Shown here in pieces: positions 16,543-25,479 of a stretch of 64,000 bases of DNA (the first letter of the stretch is position 1; each line of letters opens with the position of its first letter). The notes under the pieces are model-generated. The model was not told where the DNA came from, searched no databases, and was given only the letters and a program-made list of their open reading frames with translations. The translations under genes were made by a program, and so were the position numbers. This DNA is from RYN-230 sp963770545 (lineage in GTDB: Bacteria > Actinomycetota > Actinomycetes > Streptosporangiales > Streptosporangiaceae), in contig CAVYQF010000010.1 in the NCBI GenBank assembly GCA_963770545.1, positions 85,953 through 149,952 of the forward strand, given 5' to 3'.

Positions 16543-17966
16543 ATGTGTTTACCAGAGCAGTCACCTCGGGATGTGGCGCTGGCCGAGCTGGCCCGCCTCG
16601 ACCCGGCCGTGCTGGATGCGGCCGCGCTGGTGGGCCAGATCGGCGATCTGGCTGGCTTCGTCAGCCGGGCCCAAGGACACCTGACCCGGCTGGCCGGAGC
16701 CCTGGATGCGACGGGTGGGGCGGCCGAGGCCGGGCACAAGTCCGCGATGGTTCTTGCGGACCCGGTGCGGCCTGGCCCCGGGCCACGCCGCCGCGGTGAC
16801 CAGTACTGCCCGCGGGCTGCGGGGGCTGGAAGCCACCCAGGAAGCCCTCCAGGCGGGGGTGATCTCGTTTGACCAGGCGCAGATCATCACCCGTACCACC
16901 GCGGATCTTGACGACCCGCAGACGGCCACGCTGGCCGAGCGGGTGTTACTGGATCACGCGCCCGGCCTGGACACGGCCCGGTTCCGTGAGTTCGCGGAGG
17001 AGGTGGCCTACCGCGCGGATCCTGGTGCGGTGGAGGAGCGGGAGAAGAAGCGCTGGGATAAGCGGCATCTGTCGTTCGGGCTGACCCTGGATAGCACGGG
17101 GGTGTTGTCGGGGTGGCTGGGCGATGGGTGTCGTATGAGATCGTGCGGACCGCGGCGGAGGCGTTCAGCCCGCCCGCCGGGCAACTGGACACCCGCACTG
17201 CGGCGCAGCGGCGGATGGACGGCCTGGTCGCCGCCTGCCAGGCGGCGCTGGACGGGGGGTCAGCGCCGGAGCGGCATGGCAGCGCGCCGCACATCACGGT
17301 GCTGGTCAAGGACGAGACCCTGGCCCAGGCCGCGGCGGCTCAGGCCGCGCGGACGGCCCCGGGGCGGGCGCAGCCGGGGGCCGCAGCCGGGACAGGCCCG
17401 GTCACCGGGACGTCTCCCGGCCTGATGACCGGAGCATCTCCCGGCCTGGTCACCGGAGCGTCACCGGTCTGGCCGGCGGGGCGGCTCCGGGCTTGATGAC
17501 CGGGGCGTCACAGGGCCTGGTCGGCGGGGTGGCTCCGGGCCCGGCTACCGGGGTGGCTCCGGGCCGGACCGGGCATGGGACGCTGCTGACGGCCCGGCAG
17601 GTTCTCGCCTTGTGCTGCGGGGCCCAGATCGGCGCGATCCGGTGGGACGACGGGCTGCCGCTGGATGTCGGCCGGACCGCCCGCACTGAACCGCCGGGCC
17701 TGCGCCGCGCGCTGGAAGCCCGTGACCAGGGCTGCCGGTGGACCCAGTGCGGGGCGCTGGCCGCCTGGGCCACCGCCCACCACCTCCGCCCCTGGAGTAA
17801 GGGTGGGACGACCAGCCTGGACGACCTGGCCCTGTTCTGCCACCTGCACCACCACTACTTCATCCACACCCTCGGCTGGACCATCACCGGCGACCCCAAC
17901 GCCACCCTGCACTTCACCCACCCCGGCGGCTGGCTCACCCTCGACAGCCCCCTCCCCGGACGCTGA
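16543..17966 (+). pseudogene. DUF222/13E12-type HNH endonuclease, three frameshifts
   Basis: Pieces of one actinobacterial 13E12 (REP13E12) protein lie in successive frames. The N-terminus is LAELARLDPAVLDAAALVGQ in frame 1. A second piece is ALQAGVISFDQAQIITRTTA in frame 2, from about 16780. A third is WVSYEIVRTAAEAFSPPAG in frame 1, from about 17130. The HNH domain (EARDQGCRWTQCGALAAWA, then AHHLRPWSKGGTTSLDDL and LFCHLHHHYF) is in frame 3 from about 17490. Family nucleases have DUF222 plus HNH in one chain; at least three shifts break this one. The linker near 17390-17570 is a degenerate Thr-Gly-Pro-Gly repeat, where some slips may have arisen. Confidence 0.8.
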
Positions 17967-17993
17967 ACCCGAGAGTCCGGATCCGGAGTTCAC

Positions 17994-19001
17994 TCAGAAG
18001 CCGGTCACCACGACCTTCCCGGTCATGTGACCGTCTTCCACCATGGCGTGCGCCCGGCGCAGCGTGGCCGCGTTGAACGGGGTGAGTTCGGCGGACAGCG
18101 TGGTCCGGATCGACCCGGAGTCCACCAGTTGCGCGATCCGCTCCAGCGCGTCGTGCTGGGCGATCAGGTCCGGGGTCTGGAACAGCGGCCGGGTGAACAT
18201 GAACTCCCAGTGGAACGTGATGCTCTTGTCCTTGAGCGGGAGCAGGTCGAGCCCCTCGGGCTCGTCAATGGCGGTGATCTCACCAGCCGGCCGGAGCAGC
18301 TCGGCGAACGCGCCGATCATCCCGCCGGTGTGCGGGGAGAACACGTAGTCGACGCCGCCCGGCGCGACCTTCCGCACGGCGGGCACCAGGTCGTGGTGGT
18401 CCACCACATGCTGCGCGCCCAGGTCGAGCGCCCACTGCCGTGACTCGGGCCGGGACGCGGTGCCGATCACCGTGAGGCCGGTGAGCGCCCGGGCCAATTG
18501 GACGACCATCGACCCGACTCCGCCCGCCGCGGCCAGCGCCAGCAGGACGCCGGAGCTCTCCGCGCCCAGCCGGAACCGGTCGAACAACGTCTCCCATGCG
18601 GTGATGCTGGTCAGCGGCAGCGCCGCGGCCTGGGCGAAGGTCAGCGTACGCGGCTTGTGCCCGGCGATCCGCTCGTCGGCCAGCTGGAACTGGGCGTCGC
18701 TGCCCGGACGGCTCACGGACCCGGCGTAGTAGACCTCGTCGCCCACGGCGAACATGCTCACCTCGCCGCCGATCGCGGTGACCACGCCCGACGCGTCGAA
18801 GCCGAGTACCCGGGGCTGCCCGCCAGGATCAGTGCCCGCACGCATCTTCACGTCGGCAGGGTTCACGGACACCGCTTTGACCTGGACCAGGAGATCACGA
18901 GGGCCGGGCTCGGGCACCGGGAGTTCGAGGTCCACCAGACTGGCCGGGTCCGAGCTGGGCAACGGTTGACGGTAGGCCACCGCGCGCATGGTGCTGCTCA
19001 T
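17994..19001 (-). CDS. zinc-binding-type alcohol dehydrogenase / quinone oxidoreductase family protein
   Basis: 335 residues of the medium-chain dehydrogenase/reductase family. The start ATG at 19001 gives MSSTMRAVAYRQPLPSSDPA; TACTTT lies 6 nt before it. The NADPH-binding region is LALAAAGGVGSMVVQLARAL, and the N-terminal GroES-like domain has LVQVKAVSVNPADVKMR. The structural zinc cysteines are absent, as in the zinc-independent quinone-oxidoreductase-like members. It probably reduces quinones or enals with NADPH. It runs in the same direction as the nitronate monooxygenase gene upstream, with 29 bp between. Confidence 0.85.
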   Translation of the reverse strand: MSSTMRAVAYRQPLPSSDPASLVDLELPVPEPGPRDLLVQVKAVSVNPADVKMRAGTDPGGQPRVLGFDASGVVTAIGGEVSMFAVGDEVYYAGSVSRPGSDAQFQLADERIAGHKPRTLTFAQAAALPLTSITAWETLFDRFRLGAESSGVLLALAAAGGVGSMVVQLARALTGLTVIGTASRPESRQWALDLGAQHVVDHHDLVPAVRKVAPGGVDYVFSPHTGGMIGAFAELLRPAGEITAIDEPEGLDLLPLKDKSITFHWEFMFTRPLFQTPDLIAQHDALERIAQLVDSGSIRTTLSAELTPFNAATLRRAHAMVEDGHMTGKVVVTGF

Positions 19002-19007
19002 GCGGTC

Positions 19008-19013
19008 AAAGTA
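19008..19013 (-). promoter_or_regulatory. putative -10 box, leaderless oxidoreductase gene
   Basis: TACTTT on the minus strand, 6 nt before the ATG at 19001. It lies inside the short gap after the nitronate monooxygenase stop. Confidence 0.45.
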
Positions 19014-19030
19014 CCCGCGGCCCAGCCGGC

Positions 19031-20011
19031 TCAGGCCAGGCGGGAGTTGTAGCGGCCGCCCGCCCGGGTCAGTGCGTCCTCCGCCTGGACGGCGAGGGCA
19101 GCGACCAGGTCGCCCGCGGACGGCAGGTCGCCGATGAGATCGACGGCCTCGCCAGCCCACACTGGCTGCGGCGGGAGGTCGCCTCGCGCCACACCTTCCC
19201 GGTACGCCTGCCTGGCCTCCGAGTCGGCAGCGAGTTCGTCTTCACGCCCCCGCCACTGATCCAGGAACGGGTGGCCGAGAGTGCGGCCCGGGTATTTCGC
19301 GGGCCACCGGGAGCCCCGGGCGATGTCGAGCACCCGGCTGCGCTCGGTGTCCTCCGCGTGCCCCTCGACGATCGCCTTCTTGATCTCCGGGCCGGCCAGG
19401 GACTCGGCCGTGGCCTGGAATCGGGTCCCGACGAGCGCCCCGGCGGCCCCGAGAGCCAGGGCCGCGGCCACGCCCCGCCCGTCGGCGATCCCGCCCGCGG
19501 CCAGGACCGGCGTGGGTGCGGCCAGGTCCACCACGACCGGCACGAAGGGCAGCGTGGACCGGCCGCGGCGGGCCCCGTGGCCACCGGCTTCGGTTCCCTG
19601 GGCCACGATGACATCGGCGCCGAGGTCCACGGCCTGCCTGGCTTCCTCGAGGTCGGTGACCTGGATGATCAGCGCCGCGCCCGCCTGCCGGATGAGCCCG
19701 GTGAACGGGCGCGGGTCGCCGAAGGACAGCATCACGGCCCGCGGCCGGTACCGCAGCGCCCGCTCGACAGTGCGGGGATTTACGGCCCAGCTCTGGAAAC
19801 CGACGCCCCAGGACTGGCCGGTGCCCTCGGCGACGATCGGCAGCTCACGTTCCAGCCAATCCGGGTCCCCGCTTCCGCCGCCGAGCAGGCCCAGGCCTCC
19901 GCCGTTCGAGACCGCCGCGCTCAGGGCGCCGCCGGCCGTTCCGCCCAGGGGGGCCAGCGCGATGGGGTGCTGCAGCGAGAACATCGTGGTGAAGGGGGTG
20001 GACAACGTCAT
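19031..20011 (-). CDS. nitronate monooxygenase family protein
   Basis: 326 residues from the ATG at 20011 (MTLSTPFTTMFSLQHPIALA). This is a TIM-barrel FMN protein. Motifs are PIALAPLGGTAGGALSAAVS, ADVIVAQGTEAGGHGARRG (phosphate-binding and catalytic-loop region) and APTPVLAAGGIADGRGVAAA, ending with LGAAGALVGTRFQAT. Family members oxidise alkyl nitronates such as 3-nitropropionate to carbonyls, protecting the cell. A GATGAT hexamer lies 6 nt before the start. It is divergent from the small membrane protein gene at 20114. Confidence 0.88.
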   Translation of the reverse strand: MTLSTPFTTMFSLQHPIALAPLGGTAGGALSAAVSNGGGLGLLGGGSGDPDWLERELPIVAEGTGQSWGVGFQSWAVNPRTVERALRYRPRAVMLSFGDPRPFTGLIRQAGAALIIQVTDLEEARQAVDLGADVIVAQGTEAGGHGARRGRSTLPFVPVVVDLAAPTPVLAAGGIADGRGVAAALALGAAGALVGTRFQATAESLAGPEIKKAIVEGHAEDTERSRVLDIARGSRWPAKYPGRTLGHPFLDQWRGREDELAADSEARQAYREGVARGDLPPQPVWAGEAVDLIGDLPSAGDLVAALAVQAEDALTRAGGRYNSRLA

Positions 20012-20113
20012 AGCGCCATCATCGCCCCTCCTGACCCGGCCCCTGCAGCAAACCGTATTCTCGCGGCCAGCGGCGCTAGGTTCATGATCTTGCTGAGAGA
20101 TCGAGGGATTTCG

Positions 20114-20596
20114 TTGGAGACATGGGACGCGTTCGCCACGATTGTCGGCGGCGGCGCGGCCGCCCTGACCGGGCTGCTGTTCGTGGCCGTCTCCATCCGG
20201 GCCGACTACATCGCCAGGTCGCAGGAGCTGAGGAACCGGGCCGCCCAGACCCTCATCCTGTTCGGCACGGTCCTGGTCATCGCGGTCCTGATGGCCATTC
20301 CTGGCCAGGGGTATCACACGCTCGGCGCGGAGTTGCTTGCCCTGGGTGTGATCACTGGTGCGGGCCTGTCCGTGCTGGACCGCCGCGCGAAAGCCAGCCG
20401 GAGCGATCAGGCGATCGCGCAGGTGCTTGAAGCCGTGACCCCCAACCTGGTCACGTCGGTCCTGCTGCTCGCGTCCGGGATCATCCTGGCTCTGGGCCTG
20501 GGCGCCGGGCTGTACGTGCTGGTTGCGCCCGTGCTCACGGCTCTGGTCGGCGGTGCCGCCAGCGCCTGGCTTCTCCTGACCAAGATCATTGAGTAG
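20114..20596 (+). CDS. small four-helix membrane protein, function unknown
   Basis: 160 residues if it starts at TTG 20114, which has GAGGGA 5 nt upstream and gives LETWDAFATIVGGGAAALTG. An ATG at 20084 would add 10 residues but would sit on the likely -10 (TAGGTT, 20077-20082). Four hydrophobic segments are visible, including TGLLFVAVSIRADYIARSQE then TLILFGTVLVIAVLMAI, and two near the C-terminus. It resembles conserved actinobacterial membrane proteins without known role. Its stop converges on the phospholipase D-like gene. Confidence 0.65.
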   Translation: METWDAFATIVGGGAAALTGLLFVAVSIRADYIARSQELRNRAAQTLILFGTVLVIAVLMAIPGQGYHTLGAELLALGVITGAGLSVLDRRAKASRSDQAIAQVLEAVTPNLVTSVLLLASGIILALGLGAGLYVLVAPVLTALVGGAASAWLLLTKIIE

Positions 20597-20660
20597 CAGG
20601 GTCCAGGGCCGGGCGGCCCAGTGCTTCCCTAGGACCGGGCCCCCAGGACCATCGGCTCCC

Positions 20661-21782
20661 CTAGGACCAGTGCTTGCCGTTGCGGTAGTCACCGGCGAAG
20701 GTGCGGGCGATCGCGGACAGCACCTTCTGGTTGGAGGTGATCAGCCCGAGCTCGCGGTTGCGGTTGAGGGAGGTACTGGAGAAGTTCTCCGAGCCGATAA
20801 ACACCTTCGCGTGACCAGTGCCGTAGTCGGCCTCGACAACCTTCCCGTGGATGTAGAACCCGTGGGACGAGCTGTAGTAGCTGATGTGCACGCCGGCGGC
20901 AGCCAGCCGGGAGAAGTCGCTGTCGTACTCGCCGCTCTCGTTCTCCCCGCACACCTTCACGTTGACCCCGCGCTTGGCCGCCTTGATGAGCGCGTCCTCA
21001 ATCGTGGTGTCGCCCATCTCCTCGCTGTAGATGCGCAGGCTCTTCGTCGCGCCGCCGATGAGGGCGAGCAGTGTCGCCTGCGAGTCGGTCGGGGACCAGA
21101 CCAGGTCCTTGCCGTCACCAGGCTGGATGGAGCGGTGGGCGAAGTCCGCGTTGAAGACCTGGGCGATCGCGGTCACATCGGCGGCCTTGGTGTCCATGAC
21201 CAGGAAGTCCCGGGAACTGGAGTAGTACTCGCTGGTCAGGTTGGCGGTCATGATGGCCGCCGTGGACCCGTCGACGAGCAGGGTCTTCTGGTGGGTGTAC
21301 TCGAACCGGGGTGAGGACCAGACGACCTTGACCCCGTGCGATTTCAGGTCGTCCAACGCGGCGGAGTTGTGGCTCTTCTCCCGCTGATCCAGGATGACCT
21401 TGACCGTCACGCCGCGCCTGGCCGCTGCGCCTAGGTCGTGCTCGGCCTTGGTGTCGGAGAACTCGTACATGGTCAGGTCGATGCTGTGGCGGGCGTGCTT
21501 GATCAGGTGGTAGACGGGTGAGAATCCCGCCAGCGGCTCCGTGATCAGCGGGCCGGACCGGGCGGGTGCCGCGCCCCCGCCGGAGGAGCTCTCGCCGGAG
21601 GCGCCCCCGCCGGAAGCGCTCCCGCCGGAGGTCCCGGCGCCCGCCGTGGGCAGGCCCTTGCAGCCGGCCAGGGCGAGGATCGCGGCGGCAGCCGCCGCGG
21701 CGAGCCTCAGGGCTCTCAGGTTCCTCGCGGCCTTCCGGTTCTTGGTGGCCTTGGTGGCGGCCTGGGCCCGGGGGCGGATCAT
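20661..21782 (-). CDS. secreted phospholipase D-like lipoprotein
   Basis: 373 residues from ATG 21782 (AAGGA upstream). The N-terminus is basic, then hydrophobic, with lipobox LALAGC, then a Ser/Gly-rich linker, so the protein is probably a surface lipoprotein. Two HKD catalytic motifs are present: THQKTLLVDGSTAAIMTAN in the first half, and IHGKVVEADYGTGHAKVFIG with SENFSS in the second. This is the duplicated fold of bacterial PLD-like nucleases and phosphodiesterases. The substrate could be lipid or nucleic acid. The start region lies back to back with the ECF sigma gene. Confidence 0.87.
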   Translation of the reverse strand: MIRPRAQAATKATKNRKAARNLRALRLAAAAAAAILALAGCKGLPTAGAGTSGGSASGGGASGESSSGGGAAPARSGPLITEPLAGFSPVYHLIKHARHSIDLTMYEFSDTKAEHDLGAAARRGVTVKVILDQREKSHNSAALDDLKSHGVKVVWSSPRFEYTHQKTLLVDGSTAAIMTANLTSEYYSSSRDFLVMDTKAADVTAIAQVFNADFAHRSIQPGDGKDLVWSPTDSQATLLALIGGATKSLRIYSEEMGDTTIEDALIKAAKRGVNVKVCGENESGEYDSDFSRLAAAGVHISYYSSSHGFYIHGKVVEADYGTGHAKVFIGSENFSSTSLNRNRELGLITSNQKVLSAIARTFAGDYRNGKHWS

Positions 21783-21924
21783 GAGAGCACCGTTCCTTTC
21801 TGCGGCCCGGGCCGGGCCGCAGCCTGACGTTCGCCGTGCAGTACCCAGAAACCGGTCGCTAAGCATGGCCGCCCCGGACCGCCGGTTTTCCCGCTGCCGG
21901 GGGCGGTGGGCTACTGTCGGCGCC

Positions 21925-22491
21925 GTGGGCAGCGCTACGGACGGCGACATCGCCGTCGTCTTCCAGAAGGGCAGGCCGGACGCCCTGTCCCTGGTGTACG
22001 AGCGCTATGCCGCGATGGTGTACACCGTCGCGCTGCGCTCGCTCGGGGCGCCCACTGACGCCGAGGACGTGACGCAGCAGGTCTTCGTGGCTGCGTGGCG
22101 CGGCCGGGATTCGTTCGACCCGGGCCGAGGCGGGCTGTCCACCTGGCTGATGGCCATCACCCGCAACAAGGTGGTCGACGCGCTGCGGATCCGCGAGCGG
22201 GAGGCGGGCCGGGTGCGCGCCGCACAAGCTAGCCTGGCCACCAGGCGGCCGGGCGCGGCGGATGGTCCCGGCCAGCCTGATCAGATCATCGACCGGGTCG
22301 TCCTCACCGACGAGATCGTCCGCCTGGGAGAGCCGCAGCGCCAGATCATGATGCTCGCCTTCTACACCGACCTCACGCACGAGCAGATCGCCGCCGCGCT
22401 CCGTCTTCCGCTCGGGACCGTGAAGAGCCATATCCGCCGCAGCCTCCAGCGGCTCCGGACCAGGCTGGAGGGTGACGGTGCCACACATTGA
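21925..22491 (+). CDS. ECF sigma factor (SigK/RpoE-like)
   Basis: 188 residues. Region 2 is LVYERYAAMVYTVALRSLG through DAEDVTQQVFVAAWRGRDSF and LSTWLMAITRNKVVDALR. Region 4 has LTHEQIAAALRLPLGTVKSH with the recognition helix IRRSLQRLR. The GTG at 21925 is preceded by TACTGT with 7 nt between; an in-frame ATG at 21868 is possible. The downstream gene overlaps by 20 nt and encodes its anti-sigma factor, as in sigK-rskA loci. Confidence 0.88.
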   Translation: MGSATDGDIAVVFQKGRPDALSLVYERYAAMVYTVALRSLGAPTDAEDVTQQVFVAAWRGRDSFDPGRGGLSTWLMAITRNKVVDALRIREREAGRVRAAQASLATRRPGAADGPGQPDQIIDRVVLTDEIVRLGEPQRQIMMLAFYTDLTHEQIAAALRLPLGTVKSHIRRSLQRLRTRLEGDGATH

Positions 22492-23302
22492 CCCCGATCT
22501 CCTGGCGCTGCTGGCGCTCGGAGAGGACCCCGCGGCGCAGGACCGCGCGCATCTGGCCAGTTGCCCGGAGTGCGCCACTGAATTGCAGCAGCTAACGAAG
22601 GTGGTGTCGGTGACGCGCAGCGGTCCGGACCTGCGGGTGCTGGACCCGCCACCGCCCGGGCTCTGGTCACGGGTAGCCGCCGAGGCCGGCGTCGATCCGG
22701 CGCCCGGGCCAGTGATGGCGCCCAGGCCAGTGACGGCAGCAGTCACGGGGACGGACCCCGGCCACCTGCCGGAAACGGCCGCCAGTCCCGCTCCTGGTCC
22801 GGGGCCGGTTCCGGCGGGGAAGCCGGCCCTATCGCAGGCCCGCGCCGCCTGGTGGCGCCGCCGCCCGCTGCTCACCGCGGCCGCGGGCCTGGTCGCGGGG
22901 CTGGTCATCGGGGCCGGAGGTGCTGCCGGGATCCACCAGCTGGCGGCGTCACCGGCGGCGCACGTGGTGGCGAGCATCCCGCTCCGCCCGCTCCCGCAGT
23001 TCCCGCAATGGCACGCGGCCAGCGGCACCGCCGTCATGGCCCAGGGCCCGCACGGCCAGCAGCTCACGGTGTCGCTGCGCGCTCCGCGCAAGCCGGGCTT
23101 CTACGAGGTGTGGCTCCTGGCCCGCAACGGCACCAGCATGATCTCCCTCGGCGACCTCGGTCCCGGGCACTCCGGGAAATTCACCATGCCCCCCGGCGTT
23201 GACCTGGCCAACTACTCGCGGATCGACGTCTCGCTCCAGCCGTTCAACGGGAGCACGCTGCACTCGCGGACCAGCGTGGTGCGCGGTTCGCTGCCCCAGT
23301 GA
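22472..23302 (+). CDS. anti-sigma factor, RskA type, zinc-binding
   Basis: 276 residues if started at GTG 22472; a second GTG at 22478 gives MPHIDPDLLALLALGED and is equally plausible. The cytoplasmic N-terminus has the zinc anti-sigma motif AHLASCPECATELQQL. A Pro/Ala-rich linker leads to one membrane helix (LLTAAAGLVAGLVIGAGGAA). The extracytoplasmic C-terminal domain is the RskA fold (GQQLTVSLRAPRKPGFYEVW, then LLARNGTSMISLGDLGPG). It holds the upstream sigma factor inactive until signal-dependent proteolysis. Confidence 0.87.
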   Translation: MTVPHIDPDLLALLALGEDPAAQDRAHLASCPECATELQQLTKVVSVTRSGPDLRVLDPPPPGLWSRVAAEAGVDPAPGPVMAPRPVTAAVTGTDPGHLPETAASPAPGPGPVPAGKPALSQARAAWWRRRPLLTAAAGLVAGLVIGAGGAAGIHQLAASPAAHVVASIPLRPLPQFPQWHAASGTAVMAQGPHGQQLTVSLRAPRKPGFYEVWLLARNGTSMISLGDLGPGHSGKFTMPPGVDLANYSRIDVSLQPFNGSTLHSRTSVVRGSLPQ

Positions 23303-23350
23303 CCGAAATACGTCACTGAGCCTGCATCTGCGGCGCCCCTGGCGCCGGTA

Positions 23351-23395
23351 TCCCTTCCTGACATGACCGTGCCGCACGGCACGGTCGGGAAGGGA
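23351..23395 (+). promoter_or_regulatory. long hairpin that can hide the ribosome binding site of the next gene
   Basis: Outer stem TCCCTTCC (23351-23358) with GGAAGGGA (23388-23395); inner stem GACCGTGCCG (23365-23374) with CGGCACGGTC (23377-23386). All 18 pairs are perfect. The right outer arm contains the AAGGGA ribosome binding site of the ATG at 23402. Confidence 0.6.
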
Positions 23396-23401
23396 GACAC
23401 C

Positions 23402-24016
23402 ATGCGAGTGTTCCGGCGGCTGGCGGTGATCGTCGCGACGGCAGGCCTGATGCTGGGTCCGGCGGCGGGTATCGCCTCAGCAGGAGCGCGCCCGGCGGCG
23501 TCAGCTGTGCACCTCAAGGGCGGGACGACCGCCGTCACGACGGCCAGCGGTATCGCGGTAGCACTGTTCAAGAACGGCATCGTCCCGGTGGCCACCCTGC
23601 CCGGGCGGGAGGCGATCAAGTACCGCCACGGCCAGGTGGCCGCGAAGTTCGGGTTCCCGGTGACCGGCGGCAAGGTCAGCCTGAGCCCGCTCGGCGGATC
23701 CATCACCCACAGTGGCGGGATCTTGTTCATCGACCTGGGCACGGGCAAGAAGATCAAGGTCAGCGACTTCGTGATCAGCCTGACTCACGGCACCCTGACC
23801 GGGATCGTCAACGGGAACGCCAAAGCGCGCGTGACGCTGTTCAATCTCAGCCTCGCGCACGCGACCCTCAAGGCCGCCAAGCACTCGGTGCGGGCCAGCG
23901 GGATCGTGGTGACCCTGACCAAGACCGCGGCGAGTGCCCTGGACGCCGCGCTCGGCACCAAGCTGTTCAGCGCCGGACTGACGCTGGGCACGGCCACCAC
24001 CGTCCTCCGCTTCTGA
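23402..24016 (+). CDS. exported protein of unknown function
   Basis: 204 residues. Signal peptide RRLAVIVATAGLMLGPAAG with likely cleavage after ASAGA. The mature part is beta-rich and repetitive (GKVSLSPLGGSITHSGGILF, then KIKVSDFVISLTHGTLTGIV), resembling secreted HtaA-like or cell-wall-associated actinobacterial proteins without a clear match. The ATG at 23402 has GGGAAGGGAG upstream, inside a perfect hairpin. Position after the sigma/anti-sigma pair makes it a candidate target of that sigma factor. A terminator-like hairpin follows. Confidence 0.7.
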   Translation: MRVFRRLAVIVATAGLMLGPAAGIASAGARPAASAVHLKGGTTAVTTASGIAVALFKNGIVPVATLPGREAIKYRHGQVAAKFGFPVTGGKVSLSPLGGSITHSGGILFIDLGTGKKIKVSDFVISLTHGTLTGIVNGNAKARVTLFNLSLAHATLKAAKHSVRASGIVVTLTKTAASALDAALGTKLFSAGLTLGTATTVLRF

Positions 24017-24022
24017 CCGGCC

Positions 24023-24061
24023 CGCGGTGCCGCCGCCGGTGATCCCGGTGGCGGCACCGCG
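24023..24061 (+). terminator. hairpin terminator after exported-protein gene
   Basis: CGCGGTGCCGCC (24023-24034) and GGCGGCACCGCG (24050-24061), 12 perfect pairs, loop 15 nt that can itself fold, starting 7 nt after the TGA. Confidence 0.7.
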
Positions 24062-24152
24062 GCCCGCCGAAATCTACGTATCCGCTACGGAGGCCGATTC
24101 CGCAGGCAGCGGGCACACTAGCGGACGTGCTCGGCCGGCCCGGGGAGGATCC

Positions 24153-25097
24153 ATGCCGCTGTTCAGGCATCACCACAAGGTGCCCGCCCCGGACCGTCCG
24201 GGCGCCGGCCTTCCCGGGCCCGGGCTTCCGGCGTTCGCCGCCGCCCAGGGCTGGGCACCCGCCGGTGACCGGCCCATCGACGGGCACCTGGAAGACGCGG
24301 CCGCCGAGATCAACCGGACGCTGCACGGGGCGGCGCGCAGCCTCGGCGCGGTGCGCCGGCAGGGCCTGCGGATCGGCGCCACCACGTTCCGCGACGCGTA
24401 CCGGGGCAGCGTCGCGGGCCGGGCGGTCACCGTGGCCAACGCCTGGACCAACATCGGGCCGGAGGTCCGGCAGAGTACCGGCGAGTGGTACGGCGCAGCC
24501 GTCTGCGCCGTGGAACTGCCGTCGCTGCTGCCCCTCCTCTGCGTACAGCCGCGGCGCTTTCCGCCCGTGGCGCGGATCCGGGAGACCCCGGCCGGCGCCG
24601 CGCCGTTCGATGACCGGTTTCTCGTGGCCGGGACGCCGGGGCCGGTGAGCCCTGCGCGGTTGCTCACGCCGGACGTGCAGCGGCGCATCATGGCCCACGA
24701 CGACTGGGTCTTCTGGTCCGAGCGTTATCTGCTCGGCTGCGTCAGCCAGGGCCCGTTCCGTGATGCTGGCCAGGTCGCCCAGCGGGTCGAGGAGGTGCTG
24801 GGCATCGTGGCCGCGAAACCGGCCTCCGTGCTGCCCGATCATGTGGACCACTCCGCGGACGACCTGATCGCCCGGGCGGCCAGGCTGACCAGCATCCAGG
24901 CGGGCCTGGCGTTCCTGCAGCAGCTCACTCCCGGCGAGCGGGACCGGCTGGCCCGATCGGGCTCACCGCTGGCCGCCCTGGCGGACGTCCGCACGCCGCA
25001 GGAAGCCAGGGCCCGGCTCCAGGCCCTTGATCCGCAGCGCAAGACGCAGGTCATGGCGGTGTTCATGCGGGTCAAGGACAGTCAGCGGCGGCACTGA
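24153..25097 (+). CDS. hypothetical protein, 314 aa
   Basis: ATG 24153 has GGGGAGG about 5 nt upstream. The protein is soluble, with no signal peptide. A His/Pro-rich start (MPLFRHHHKVPAPDRPG) is followed by mixed alpha/beta sequence with YRGSVAGRAVTVANAWTNIG, DDRFLVAGTPGPVSPARLL, HDDWVFWSERYLLGCVSQG and a helical C-terminus. The middle resembles actinobacterial proteins with a DUF3137-like layout, but I cannot assign a domain. Codon use is typical of the genome. Confidence 0.6.
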   Translation: MPLFRHHHKVPAPDRPGAGLPGPGLPAFAAAQGWAPAGDRPIDGHLEDAAAEINRTLHGAARSLGAVRRQGLRIGATTFRDAYRGSVAGRAVTVANAWTNIGPEVRQSTGEWYGAAVCAVELPSLLPLLCVQPRRFPPVARIRETPAGAAPFDDRFLVAGTPGPVSPARLLTPDVQRRIMAHDDWVFWSERYLLGCVSQGPFRDAGQVAQRVEEVLGIVAAKPASVLPDHVDHSADDLIARAARLTSIQAGLAFLQQLTPGERDRLARSGSPLAALADVRTPQEARARLQALDPQRKTQVMAVFMRVKDSQRRH

Positions 25098-25142
25098 CGG
25101 CCCGGGCCCTGGGGGCAGGCCGCCGGCGGGCAGCAGGCTGAT

Positions 25143-25158
25143 GATAACAGCAAGAGGC
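25143..25158 (+). repeat. 16-bp interspersed repeat, copy 1 (GATAACAGCAAGAGGC)
   Basis: One of five intergenic copies of GATAACAGCAAGARGC in 25.1-31.6 kb. This copy lies 46 bp after the stop of the hypothetical gene. Confidence 0.75.
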
Positions 25159-25211
25159 GCTCACCCGGCCGGGTCCCGCCCGCCCGGACACCGGCCTGAA
25201 CGGCGGGCAGG

Positions 25212-25460
25212 TCAGCCGCCGATCCCGTCGAGTTCCTTCACGTCGTCGTCGCTGAGCACCAGGCTGGCCGCGGCGATGTTCTCGCGCAGGTGGCCCAGGG
25301 ACGAGGTGCCCGGGATCAGCGCGATGGCGGGGGAGCGCTGCAGCAGCCAGGCCAGCGCGGTCTGCTGGGGCGTCGCGCCGAGCCGCGCGGCGACCTGGTC
25401 CAGGACACCCGACTGCAAGGGAGTGAACCCGCCGAGCGGGAAGTACGGGGTGGCGGGTGC
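25212..25460 (-). pseudogene. aldo/keto reductase C-terminal remnant
   Basis: About 80 codons: TPYFPLGGFTPLQSGVLDQV, then AARLGATPQQTALAWLLQRS, PGTSSLGHLRENIAAASLVL and SDDDVKELDGIGG at the stop. This is the end of an aldo/keto reductase with the NADPH-binding IPGTSS loop. The barrel and catalytic tetrad are gone. Just upstream, on the same strand but in another frame, a decayed regulator begins. Confidence 0.7.
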
Positions 25461-25479
25461 CAGCGGGCGGCGCGGTCTG

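Noticed and set aside
20590..21520. Plus-strand frame opposite the phospholipase D-like gene
   Set aside because: Val/Gly/Asp-rich shadow sequence; the opposite strand has two HKD motifs and a lipobox.
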